Shown piece by piece: positions 39,570-47,165 of a stretch of 56,663 bases of DNA. A program made the translations under genes and the position numbers. Each line of letters opens with the position of its first letter. The first letter of the stretch is position 1. Origin of the DNA: DASYAE01 sp036501535 (lineage in GTDB: Bacteria > Actinomycetota > Actinomycetes > Streptomycetales > Catenulisporaceae). The stretch lies in contig DASYAE010000067.1 of NCBI GenBank assembly GCA_036501535.1, positions 1 through 56,663 of the forward strand, in the 5' to 3' direction. The notes beneath the pieces are model-generated. The model did not search any database and was not told where the DNA came from. It was given only the letters and a program-made list of their open reading frames with translations.

Positions 39570-41144
39570 TCAGGACTCGTCTGCGAACTGGCGTTGCAAC
39601 GCGGCGTAGTCCGTCGAATAGCCGTGGTTCAGCGGGATGCGGTCGATGAAATGGATGCGGTGCGGGACACAGTCGGCACCGAAGTGCAGGGCCAACCACT
39701 CGCCGAGCACCGCGATGTCTGCCTGCGCGCCGCCCCGCCGGACGACCGCGACATGCAGCTCGCTTCGGCCACCGTCTGCGCTAGGCATCGTGAGGGCCGC
39801 CGCACGATAGACATCAGGGTGCAGTTCCAGGCACTCCTCGATCTCGCGCGGGAAGACGGTACGTCCGTTCAACTCGATCGCGTCGTCCAAACGGCCGAGC
39901 ACCGTCAGATAGCCGTCAGCGTCCTGCACACCGGCATCGCCGGTTCGGACCCATCCGTCCCGCAGAACCTGCTCGGTCAGCTCCGGCTGATCCACATAGC
40001 CGATCATCGCGGTGCGCGTATGTACCCAGATCGGCCCACGGCTGCCCGAAGGAAGCGGGCTGTCGGGCTCGCCGATGGCGATCTCGATGCCGCCCCGCGG
40101 CGGGCCGCAGGTGCCCAGGTGCTGAAGGGACCCGGGCCAGTAGTCGTCCGGCAGCAGCGCAGTGATCAGTGCCGCCTCGGTCTGGCCGTAGGTGACCCGA
40201 ACGATGGGCCCGAAGGCTGCCACCGCCTCGCCCAGAAGCTGCGCGGAGGCCGGAGCTCCCATGCACGTCAGCCATTGCAGGCTCGATGTGTCCACCCGAT
40301 GGCGGTCGGGGTGCTCGACCAGCGCGCGCAGATGCTCCGGACAGATCAGGAGATGCGTGATTCCCTCGTCGGCGATGGCCCGCAGTATCACCCCGGCGTC
40401 GAAATGGCGGAAGGTGCGCACGGTCCCACCGTGGCCCAGGACGCGGGCCATGTAGAACGACAGCCGGCCGCAGGCCAGGAAGCGGGTCGCCGCATCCGCC
40501 TGCAGGGCCGTGACACGGGCGCGCGGGCCGACCCGCAGCGACGAGCGCAGCAGGGCCATCTTCGGCGGCCCGGTCGTGCCGCTCGTGCGATCCACCTCCC
40601 GCAACTCGCACCGCAGTTCGGCGGGGGCGAGGGTGCTCAGCGCATCCGACATCGCCTCGATCGCGGGCGACGTGGTCTCGCGGCGGGCGGGCGCGTCGCA
40701 GAGTTCACTCAGCGGGATGAACCGCACCGCCGGCAACAGCGCACGAAGCGCACCAATCCGCGCCGCCCCCTCGCTGTCAGCCGTCTCGACGATGGCGACG
40801 CCGGCACGCGCCCGCTCGATGTACCCGGCCAGGTCCGCAACGGCCATGGTGATCGGCAGGTCGAAGAACGTGGCTCCCATGACAGCCAGCGAGATCCGCA
40901 TGAGCAGCGAGCCCGCGCAGCCGTCCGCGATGCACGGCACGACGTCGCCCGGCCCGGCGCCCGCGGACTCCAGCGCCTGGACCGTGCGGTGGATTACAGC
41001 CGACGCATCGGCGGCGCTCACCGGACCGTCCTCGTCCCGCACCACCACACGGTCCGGCTCTGCGGCGAACGCCTCGAGAATGCTGCGCACCGGATCGACC
41101 AGCGGCAGAGTGCGCGGATCCGCGGCGGTGGCGGTGGCGGTCAT
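39570..41144 (-). CDS. Adenylate-forming ligase-like protein, copy 1 (A10 lysine absent)
   Basis: 524 residues from the ATG at 41144, overlapping the stop of copy 2 (ATGA). It has the ANL-superfamily cores: ATP loop RTSGTTGPPKMAL, YGQTEAALITAL, VRTGDAGVQDADGYLTVLGR and DAIELNGRTVFPREIEECLE. The C-terminal A10 region reads IPLNHGYSTDYAAL, with Tyr/Ser where the catalytic Lys of PxxxxGK is expected. That Lys drives adenylation, so this protein may only perform thioester-type or hydrolytic chemistry, or bind a ready adenylate. It is roughly two-thirds identical by eye to the adjacent copy, a tandem duplication. Confidence 0.83.
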   Translation of the reverse strand: MTATATAADPRTLPLVDPVRSILEAFAAEPDRVVVRDEDGPVSAADASAVIHRTVQALESAGAGPGDVVPCIADGCAGSLLMRISLAVMGATFFDLPITMAVADLAGYIERARAGVAIVETADSEGAARIGALRALLPAVRFIPLSELCDAPARRETTSPAIEAMSDALSTLAPAELRCELREVDRTSGTTGPPKMALLRSSLRVGPRARVTALQADAATRFLACGRLSFYMARVLGHGGTVRTFRHFDAGVILRAIADEGITHLLICPEHLRALVEHPDRHRVDTSSLQWLTCMGAPASAQLLGEAVAAFGPIVRVTYGQTEAALITALLPDDYWPGSLQHLGTCGPPRGGIEIAIGEPDSPLPSGSRGPIWVHTRTAMIGYVDQPELTEQVLRDGWVRTGDAGVQDADGYLTVLGRLDDAIELNGRTVFPREIEECLELHPDVYRAAALTMPSADGGRSELHVAVVRRGGAQADIAVLGEWLALHFGADCVPHRIHFIDRIPLNHGYSTDYAALQRQFADES

Positions 41145-42709
41145 CGAGGGTTGCCAGCCTCGAACCAGCGCCGCAGCGCGGGGTAGTCCGTCGAATATCC
41201 GTGGTTCAGCGGGATGCGGTCGATGAAGCGCAGACGGTGCGGAACGCCGTCGACGCCGAAGTGCTCTGCCAGCCACTCGCGCAGTGCCGCGGCATCTGCC
41301 TGCGTATCCCTCCGGACGACCGCGACGTGCAGCGCGCTTCGGACACTGTCTGCGTCAGGCATTGTGAGGGCCGCCGCACGATAGACGCCGGGGTGCAGTT
41401 CCAGGCACTCCTCGATCTCGCGCGGGGAGACGGTACGCCCGCCCAAGTCGATGGCGTCCTCCATACGGCCGAGCACCGTCAGATAGCCGTCAGCGTCCAA
41501 CACGCCGGCGTCGCCGGTTCGGACCCATCCGTCCCGCAGAACCTGCTCGGTCAGCCCCGGCGGGTCCACGTAGCCGATCATCGCGCTGCGTGTATGTACC
41601 CAGATCGGCCCACGGCTGCCCGGAGGCAACGGGCTGTCCGGCTCACCGATGGCGATCTCGACACCGCGGATCGGCCGGCCGCACGTGCCCAGCCGCTCAA
41701 GCGAATCGGGCCAGTAGTCCCCAGGCGCGAGCGCGGTGATCCCTCCCGCCTCGGTCTGGCCATAGCCGAAGCGGAGGATGGGCCCGAAGGCGGACACCAC
41801 CTCGCCCAGAAGCTGCGCAGACGCCGGGGCGCCTGCGCCCATCAGACAGCGCAGACTCGAGGTGTCCACCTGACGGCGGTCGGGGTGCTCTACCAGCGCG
41901 CGCAGATAGTCCGGGCAAGCCAGCAGAAGGGTGATCCCCTCGTCGGCGATGGCCCGCAGCACTGCGCCGGCGTCGAAATCGCGGAAGGTGCGCACGGTCC
42001 CGCCGTGGCCCAGGATGTCGGCCACGTATCGTGGCGGCCGACCGCAGACCATGAAGCGTGTCGCCTCGTCAACTGGCAGAACCGTGGCGGCGGTGCGCGG
42101 GCGGACGCGCAGTGCCGAATGCAACATGGCCATCTTCGGCGGGCCGCTGGTGCCGCTCGTGAGCCTGAACTCCCGCGCCTCGCGCCGCAGTTCGGCGGGG
42201 ACGAGAGCGCCCAGCGCGTCCGACGCCGCCCCGGCCGCGGGCACCGCATCTTCGTCTCGGGCGGACCCGTCGCCAAGTGCGCTCATCGGGATGAACCGCA
42301 CCGCGGGAAGGAGCGGGCGCAGCGCGGCGCTTCGCTCCGCCGCGTCTCCACCGGTCTCATCGACGAGGACGACGGTGGCGCCGGCCCGCTCGACGTACCG
42401 TGCCATGTCCGCGGCCGCCACGCTGTCCGGCAGTTCGAAGTACGTGGCTCCCAGGGCGTCGATCGAGATGCGCGTGAGCAGCGTGACGGCGCATCCGTCC
42501 ACGATGCAGGGCACGGCGTCGCCCGGCCCGATGCCCGCGGACTCCAGCATCCGGATGGTGCGGTGGATCAAGGCCGACGCAGCGGCAGCGCTCACCGGGC
42601 CGTCCTCGTCCCGCAGCACCACACGGTCGGGTGCCGCGGCGAACGCCTCGAGAATGCTGCGCACCGGATCGAACAGCGGCAGAGTGCGCGGATCCGCGGC
42701 AAGCGTCAT
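41141..42709 (-). CDS. Adenylate-forming ligase-like protein, copy 2 (A10 lysine absent)
   Basis: 522 residues. Motifs are as in copy 1: LTSGTSGPPKMAML, FGYGQTEAGGITAL, VRTGDAGVLDADGYLTVLGR, DAIDLGGRTVSPREIEECLE and IPLNHGYSTDYPAL. The A10 Lys is again missing, so the change predates the duplication and is under selection rather than random decay. The two copies differ most in the substrate-binding half (e.g. SFYMARVLGHGG against PRYVADILGHGG), so they may act on different acids or as a heterodimer. It follows the GNAT gene by 24 bases and overlaps copy 1 by 4. Confidence 0.83.
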   Translation of the reverse strand: MTLAADPRTLPLFDPVRSILEAFAAAPDRVVLRDEDGPVSAAAASALIHRTIRMLESAGIGPGDAVPCIVDGCAVTLLTRISIDALGATYFELPDSVAAADMARYVERAGATVVLVDETGGDAAERSAALRPLLPAVRFIPMSALGDGSARDEDAVPAAGAASDALGALVPAELRREAREFRLTSGTSGPPKMAMLHSALRVRPRTAATVLPVDEATRFMVCGRPPRYVADILGHGGTVRTFRDFDAGAVLRAIADEGITLLLACPDYLRALVEHPDRRQVDTSSLRCLMGAGAPASAQLLGEVVSAFGPILRFGYGQTEAGGITALAPGDYWPDSLERLGTCGRPIRGVEIAIGEPDSPLPPGSRGPIWVHTRSAMIGYVDPPGLTEQVLRDGWVRTGDAGVLDADGYLTVLGRMEDAIDLGGRTVSPREIEECLELHPGVYRAAALTMPDADSVRSALHVAVVRRDTQADAAALREWLAEHFGVDGVPHRLRFIDRIPLNHGYSTDYPALRRWFEAGNPR

Positions 42710-42733
42710 GGCAGACCTCTCTTTTGTGCTCGA

Positions 42734-43273
42734 CTACCGGAAGAGGTACATCACGAGGATGTGCACAGGCGCCTTCGGCGCAGGCCGCAGACTGTTGAAC
42801 GGCTTGGCCCCCCAGGACTCGTAGAGCGCCTGCACCTTGCCGCCGCCCTCCTCCGGATTGACCAGTCCGATCAGGCGCTTCTCGGTACGGCCGGAGATCA
42901 GCGTCTCGAGCAGGCGCATGGACGCGCCGGTCTTGCGCCACGGGGCGCGCAGCCAGAGCCCTTGTACGGTGATCGTGGGAATCTGGTCGAATCCCTCGGG
43001 CAGCGGTTCCTCCATCTGGTCCCACCACGGGTCGTCCGGCTGGACGACGGTGCAGTAGACACTGCCGACCGGTTCATCGCCGTCGTAGGCGACGACCGCC
43101 TTCCAGCCCGGCTGCGCCGCGTGCCGGTCGAGCCGTTCGGCGTACTGCTCGAGGGAGTACCACGGCAGGTGGAGCTGGTCACGGCGCACGTCCGCGTATA
43201 CGTCGAGGAGGGTCCGACGTACTGGTTCGAGAGCGGTGTGGCTCTCGTACATCATCTCGGCGGCAGTGGTCAT
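42734..43273 (-). CDS. GNAT-family N-acetyltransferase
   Basis: 179 residues with the GNAT fold. The central part KAVVAYDGDEPVGSVYCTVV forms beta-strands 2-4. The acetyl-CoA loop TVQGLWLRAPWRKTGASMRL corresponds to motif A, with RKTGAS as the pyrophosphate loop in place of the usual RxxGxG/A. GGKVQALYESWGAKPFN is the last helix and strand. It would transfer an acetyl or acyl group to an amine. Set between the class IV PLP enzyme and two ligase-like genes, it may modify or protect the aromatic or aliphatic amine of the pathway product. Self-resistance is another possibility. Confidence 0.82.
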   Translation of the reverse strand: MTTAAEMMYESHTALEPVRRTLLDVYADVRRDQLHLPWYSLEQYAERLDRHAAQPGWKAVVAYDGDEPVGSVYCTVVQPDDPWWDQMEEPLPEGFDQIPTITVQGLWLRAPWRKTGASMRLLETLISGRTEKRLIGLVNPEEGGGKVQALYESWGAKPFNSLRPAPKAPVHILVMYLFR

Positions 43274-43369
43274 CGGCGGCTCCCGGGGGAGGTGGCGGTT
43301 CAGCGGCCGTGCCAGCGTACGGACGGCCCTGGGCTCACAACCGATTGACGCGCGTTCCCGCCGGAAACA

Positions 43370-44233
43370 TCACCCTCTCGGCCGCACCGGCCGGCTTTCG
43401 TCGCGGCGGGCCGCGGAGCGCAGCTTGGCCCGGAAGGCGGTGAGCCGAGCCGGGTCGGCGGCCGGGGCCGGACGGCCGTCCCAGCCGGTGACGAGGCGGA
43501 TCCCGTGCAGGGCACTGAGGATCCAGCACTCGCGCCGGGCAAGCGCCTCCGGCCGCAGGCGCTCATAGCGCACCCGGACTCCGGTCCGCTCGCAGTGCTC
43601 GATGACGATGGCGCGGGTGACGCCGGGCAGCACGGCCCCGTCGAGCGGCGCCGTGCCGAGCACAGCGTCGTCGCCCTCGTCGTCCCACCAGACCAGACTG
43701 CTGAGAGCGCCTTCGCGCACCGAGCCGTCGGGCCCGACCAGCACCGCCTCGTCGGCGCCGTGCCGCACGGCCTCGTCCCGCAGGTCGTGCAGTACGTCGA
43801 GGTCCGGCCCCTTGCGGTCCGGGCTGCGGCGCGGATCGCCGTCCGCGGTCCACAGGGCCGCGGTGCGCACGAGCGGAGGCGCCTGCCGATGGCGCAGCGC
43901 GAGATGCACCTCCCCGGCGGCGTTCCGGTGCAGCTCGACCCGCGGGAACCAGGCGCCTTCACACGGCAGAAGGGCCGTGGCGGCGGCGCGGAAGCCGGCG
44001 AGCTGCGCCGGTCCGAGGCCATAGGGCGCCACCGAGCCGCCGAAACGGTCCCAGTGCCGCGAGGCCGCCCGCGCCCGGCCGCCGCGGACGAGCCAGGAGT
44101 CCGCGATCACGATGGCGTGCGGCTCCGCGGATTCGTCGGGCACGAGGCAGCCGTCGGGCTCGTGCCAACGCAGCAGCTCCAGCGTCGCAGAGCGCCCAGC
44201 CGTCTTGGGTGCCTCGGCTGCCGTCGTCGCCAT
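43370..44233 (-). CDS. Class IV PLP enzyme, aminodeoxychorismate-lyase-like
   Basis: 287 residues. Fold-type IV features are DRKGPDLDVLHDLRDEAVRH with the probable PLP Lys, GADEAVLVGPDGSVREGALS, LDGAVLPGVTRAIVIEHCER and RRECWILSALHGIRLVTGWD. Actinobacterial homologues I recall are annotated as aminodeoxychorismate lyase or branched-chain-type aminotransferases. With pabAB in the same cluster, cleavage of aminodeoxychorismate to p-aminobenzoate and pyruvate is the simplest role. The start follows GGGAGGGCG. A CAGATAATCTG palindrome lies 18 bp upstream. It is the first gene of the leftward group of four. Confidence 0.8.
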   Translation of the reverse strand: MATTAAEAPKTAGRSATLELLRWHEPDGCLVPDESAEPHAIVIADSWLVRGGRARAASRHWDRFGGSVAPYGLGPAQLAGFRAAATALLPCEGAWFPRVELHRNAAGEVHLALRHRQAPPLVRTAALWTADGDPRRSPDRKGPDLDVLHDLRDEAVRHGADEAVLVGPDGSVREGALSSLVWWDDEGDDAVLGTAPLDGAVLPGVTRAIVIEHCERTGVRVRYERLRPEALARRECWILSALHGIRLVTGWDGRPAPAADPARLTAFRAKLRSAARRDESRPVRPRG

Positions 44234-44250
44234 GGGCGCCCTCCCACAAT

Positions 44251-44261
44251 CAGATAATCTG
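44251..44261. promoter_or_regulatory. Small palindrome upstream of the class IV PLP gene
   Basis: CAGAT-A-ATCTG is a perfect odd-length palindrome in an AT-richer stretch (44248-44300), 18 bp before the start codon of the leftward class IV enzyme gene. It overlaps or lies close to the likely promoter and is a candidate operator; no cognate regulator is evident in this cluster. Confidence 0.35.
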
Positions 44262-44318
44262 CAGCCGAATCTCCATCACTTCCAAACAACCACCATAAAT
44301 GCTAGCAGCGACACTCGG

Positions 44319-44717
44319 TCAGCCCTCAGCCCGACCCTCCAGCCGGCGCCATTTCAGCGTGTTGCCCGACGCGCCGACGAGTCCGGACAGCGTCAGGGAT
44401 CCCGAGGCGCGGTCGAGGTCGACGTCGCGCAGTTGCGTCGTGCCCGCTTCAGTCGGCGGCGTGCCGAGCAGCACGTGGTGCACGACGCGTCCGGCCTCGA
44501 AGGAGACCGTCCCGGCGTACGCGGCGAAGGGAAATCCGACGACCTGCCGGTCGGCGATGAAGAACACGGACATGTGCCCGTCCGGCGTGTAGGAGAGGAT
44601 CCCCGAGATCTGCGGCGGCCGCGCGAGGACCGGCCCGTTCGCCGTCTCTCTCTCGACCCACTCGAGCTCCCACGCCCCGACCAGGTCGCCGAGGGTCACG
44701 TCCGAATCGTCCGACAT
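44319..44717 (-). CDS. Lipocalin-like domain protein
   Basis: 132 residues from the ATG at 44717, which follows GGAG; an upstream in-frame ATG at 44762 lacks a ribosome site. It opens with DLVGAWELEWVERETANGPV and continues LSYTPDGHMSVFFIA, then beta-strands HHVLLGTPPTEAGTTQLRDV and LSGLVGASGNTLKWRRLEG. This matches the lipocalin-like (Lipocalin_5) group of small cytosolic beta-barrels seen in actinobacteria and fungi, some linked to secondary metabolism as isomerases or binding proteins. It stands alone, 85 bp from the class IV PLP gene and divergent from the SIMPL gene. Confidence 0.78.
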   Translation of the reverse strand: MSDDSDVTLGDLVGAWELEWVERETANGPVLARPPQISGILSYTPDGHMSVFFIADRQVVGFPFAAYAGTVSFEAGRVVHHVLLGTPPTEAGTTQLRDVDLDRASGSLTLSGLVGASGNTLKWRRLEGRAEG

Positions 44718-44857
44718 ATCAAGCTCCGCCGATAGGAGGTCCGGCCGCCGAGCATACGGCAAGCCGAGACCGAATCGACACTCAAAGGCCTGGAACGCCC
44801 CGCGATCCGGGCACGTCCAACCGCCGGCCGACCTCCGGACCCGGGAGCGAAGATTCC

Positions 44858-45622
44858 ATGGACATAACGATCAACGCGCGGACCCTCACGATAGGCGGCG
44901 TGGCGCTCGCGATAGCGGGTGGCGCCTATTTCCTCGGCGCGGTCAACCGTTCGGGCTCGCCCGCACAGACCCTGGTGCACACGGCACCGGCGGATCAGAG
45001 TTCGAGTGCGTCGCTGCCCGGCATCACGGTGACCGGGACGGGCACCGTCAACGGGACGCCCGACACCCTCATCCTCGACCTGAGCGTGTCCCAGACCCGG
45101 TCGAACGTTTCGGACGCGCTGTCTGCCGCGAACGGCACGGTCAACGACATCGACTCGACGCTGACCGCGCAGGGCGTGGCCGGCGCGGATGTTCAGACCT
45201 CTGGCGCATCGGTGCAGCCGAACTACCAGGGCGACACCATATCGGGCTATGCGGCCTCTGAGTCCCTGACCGTGACACTGCGCGACCTGACCACCGCCGG
45301 ATCCGAGATCTCCGCGGCGGTGCGGGCCGGCGGCAACGCGACCAGCGTCAACGGAGTCTCACTCGACATCCAGAACGACACGTCCCTGATGTCCGCGGCC
45401 CGGTCCGCGGCCTTCGCCGACGCCCAGACGAAGGCGCAGCAATACGCATCCGCCGCGCACGAGACGCTCGGCAAGGCGGTCCAGGTCACCGAAACGGTCA
45501 ACACGCCCCAGACCGAGCCCATGGCGGGCGTGGCGGCGCCGTCGTCCAACGCCGCGGTACCGATCAACCCCGGCACCTCGCAGGTCTCGGTCACGGTGAC
45601 GGTGGTCTTCTCCGTCTCATAG
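44858..45622 (+). CDS. SIMPL-domain (DUF541) protein, membrane-anchored
   Basis: 254 residues. An N-terminal hydrophobic helix (LTIGGVALAIAGGAYFLGAV) acts as signal or anchor. The SIMPL domain runs from about residue 55: ITVTGTGTVNGTPDTLILDL, SVSQTRSNVSDALSAANGTV, SGYAASESLTVTLRDLTTAG and ARSAAFADAQTKAQQYASAA. The family is periplasmic or exported and thought to assemble in rings; bacterial roles are mostly stress-related and vague. It is a single gene with its own short upstream region. The ATG at 44858 has a weak ribosome site. Confidence 0.85.
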   Translation: MDITINARTLTIGGVALAIAGGAYFLGAVNRSGSPAQTLVHTAPADQSSSASLPGITVTGTGTVNGTPDTLILDLSVSQTRSNVSDALSAANGTVNDIDSTLTAQGVAGADVQTSGASVQPNYQGDTISGYAASESLTVTLRDLTTAGSEISAAVRAGGNATSVNGVSLDIQNDTSLMSAARSAAFADAQTKAQQYASAAHETLGKAVQVTETVNTPQTEPMAGVAAPSSNAAVPINPGTSQVSVTVTVVFSVS

Positions 45623-45667
45623 TGCGCGCACCACACCCACACCCGAATCAGTCCGCCCTCAGTAATA

Positions 45668-45676
45668 TATGACATA
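45668..45676 (+). promoter_or_regulatory. Promoter region of the hydroxyproline operon with small dyad
   Basis: AT-rich AGTAATATATGACATACTTC precedes the operon. TATG-A-CATA (45668-45676) is a short dyad. CATACT lies 7 bp before the GTG start at 45685, which has no ribosome site, so the mRNA is probably leaderless. The dyad may be bound by the GntR regulator at the operon's end (inference). Confidence 0.45.
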
Positions 45677-45684
45677 CTTCTGCA

Positions 45685-46860
45685 GTGTCTCCCCCACCCC
45701 CCTCCATCGATGTTCTGATCATCGGAGCGGGCATCGTCGGAGCGGCGTGCGCGTACTACTGCACGGCCGCCGGGCTGCGGGTCGCAGTGGCCGAACGCGG
45801 CGCCGTCGGCGCGGGCACGACGAGCGCCGGGGAGGGGAACATCCTGGTCTCGGACAAGGAACCGGGCCCGGAACTCGAGCTGGCCCTGCTCTCCTCCCGG
45901 CTGTGGCGAGAGATCCAGGACGACATGGGCGCGGACGCGCTGGAGTACGAGAGCAAGGGCGGTGTCGTAGTCGCCGGCTCGCAGGAGGCTGCCGACGGTC
46001 TGCGCCGGCTGACCGAACAGCAGCGCGCGGCAGGCGTCGACGCAGCCGACATCGGTCCGGACGAGCTGTTCGAGCTCGAACCCAACCTCACCCGCGACGC
46101 GGTCGGCGGAGCCTTCTATCCCCAGGACGCGCAGATCCAGCCGATGCTGGCCGCCGCTCGACTGCTGCGCCGGGCCCGGCAACGCGGCGCCGAGGTCCGC
46201 CCGGGTATCACCGTGGTCGGATTCACCCGCGGCGAGAACGGGTCGGTCACCGGCGTGCGCACCGACTCCGCTGATATCCCGGTGATGCACGCCCGCTGGG
46301 TGATCAACGCGGCAGGCACCTGGGCCGGTCAGGTCTCTGAGATGGCCGGCGCACCGGTTCCCGTCCTGCCGCGCCGGGGCTTCATCCTGGTCACCGAACC
46401 GCTTCCGCGCGTGGTGCGGCACAAGGTCTACACCGCGGAATACGTGGCCAACGTCGCCAGCAGCGAGGCGGGACTGGAGACGTCCGTAGTGGTCGAGGGG
46501 ACCCGGGCCGGCACCGTGCTGATCGGCGCCAGCCGCGAGCGGGTCGGCTTCGACCGTGGCATGTCGCTTCCGGTCCTGCGCAGGCTGGCCGCGCAGGCCA
46601 TCGGCGTCTTCCCGTTCCTCGCCGAGGTCTCGCTGCTGCGCAGCTACCTCGGATTCCGTCCGTACTGTCCCGACCACCTCCCGGTGATCGGCCCCGACCC
46701 GCGCGCCCCCGGCCTGCTGCACGCGTGCGGCCACGAGGGTGCCGGGATCGGGCTGGCCGCCGCCACCGGCCGCCTGCTCGCCCAACATCTGACCGGCGAG
46801 ACCCCCGACCTGGACCTGACCCCGTTCCGCCCGGAGCGCTTCGCAGAGGCCGCCGTATGA
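45685..46860 (+). CDS. DAO-family FAD dehydrogenase subunit (D-hydroxyproline dehydrogenase type)
   Basis: 391 residues from the GTG at 45685. The FAD motif is VLIIGAGIVGAACAYYC, followed by GTTSAGEGNILVSDKEPGPE. The second flavin contact is WVINAAGTWAGQVSEMAGAP and the C-terminal signature is HACGHEGAGIGLAAATGRLL. This is the HcnC-like subunit of heteromeric amino-acid dehydrogenases. With the 2Fe-2S and HcnB-like genes behind it, and a hydroxyproline epimerase and deaminase in the operon, it most likely oxidises cis-4-hydroxy-D-proline to a pyrroline carboxylate, passing electrons to the chain. It overlaps the next gene as ATGA. Confidence 0.87.
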   Translation: MSPPPPSIDVLIIGAGIVGAACAYYCTAAGLRVAVAERGAVGAGTTSAGEGNILVSDKEPGPELELALLSSRLWREIQDDMGADALEYESKGGVVVAGSQEAADGLRRLTEQQRAAGVDAADIGPDELFELEPNLTRDAVGGAFYPQDAQIQPMLAAARLLRRARQRGAEVRPGITVVGFTRGENGSVTGVRTDSADIPVMHARWVINAAGTWAGQVSEMAGAPVPVLPRRGFILVTEPLPRVVRHKVYTAEYVANVASSEAGLETSVVVEGTRAGTVLIGASRERVGFDRGMSLPVLRRLAAQAIGVFPFLAEVSLLRSYLGFRPYCPDHLPVIGPDPRAPGLLHACGHEGAGIGLAAATGRLLAQHLTGETPDLDLTPFRPERFAEAAV

Positions 46861-47165
46861 GCTCACTTCCTCAGTCGGCACAGTCCCGCCAGCCGCCGTT
46901 CACGTTCACCTTCGACGACCGACCGATCCAGGCGTGGCCCGGGCAGAGCATCGCCGCGGCACTCATCGCCGCCGGGCACCGATCGTGGCGAACCACACGC
47001 ATCGAAGGTAGCCCGCGCGGAGTGTTCTGCGGTATCGGCGTGTGCTTCGACTGCCTGGTGACCGTCAACGCACGGCCGAACCAGCGCGCCTGCCTTGTCG
47101 AGGCCCGCCCCGGCGACGTCGTCTCCTTCCAGGAAGGGGCAGGCCATGACGACCTCGCATGCTGA
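46857..47165 (+). CDS. 2Fe-2S subunit of the hydroxyproline dehydrogenase (HcnA-like)
   Basis: 102 residues from the ATG at 46857. A ubiquitin-like ferredoxin fold opens FTFTFDDRPIQAWPGQSIAA. The cluster ligands are the Cys set in GVFCGIGVCFDCLVTVNARP followed by NQRACLVEARPGD. HcnA-type subunits carry electrons between the two flavin subunits. ATGA overlap with the DAO-like gene and a 20-base overlap with the HcnB-like gene mean that the three subunits are made in equal amounts. Confidence 0.88.
   Translation: MSSLPQSAQSRQPPFTFTFDDRPIQAWPGQSIAAALIAAGHRSWRTTRIEGSPRGVFCGIGVCFDCLVTVNARPNQRACLVEARPGDVVSFQEGAGHDDLAC

Noticed and set aside
39570..42709. The two ligase-like genes as one NRPS broken by a frameshift
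   Set aside because: Each has its own start, a full set of adenylation-domain motifs and a stop. There is no carrier or condensation domain, and the copies are near-duplicates of one another.
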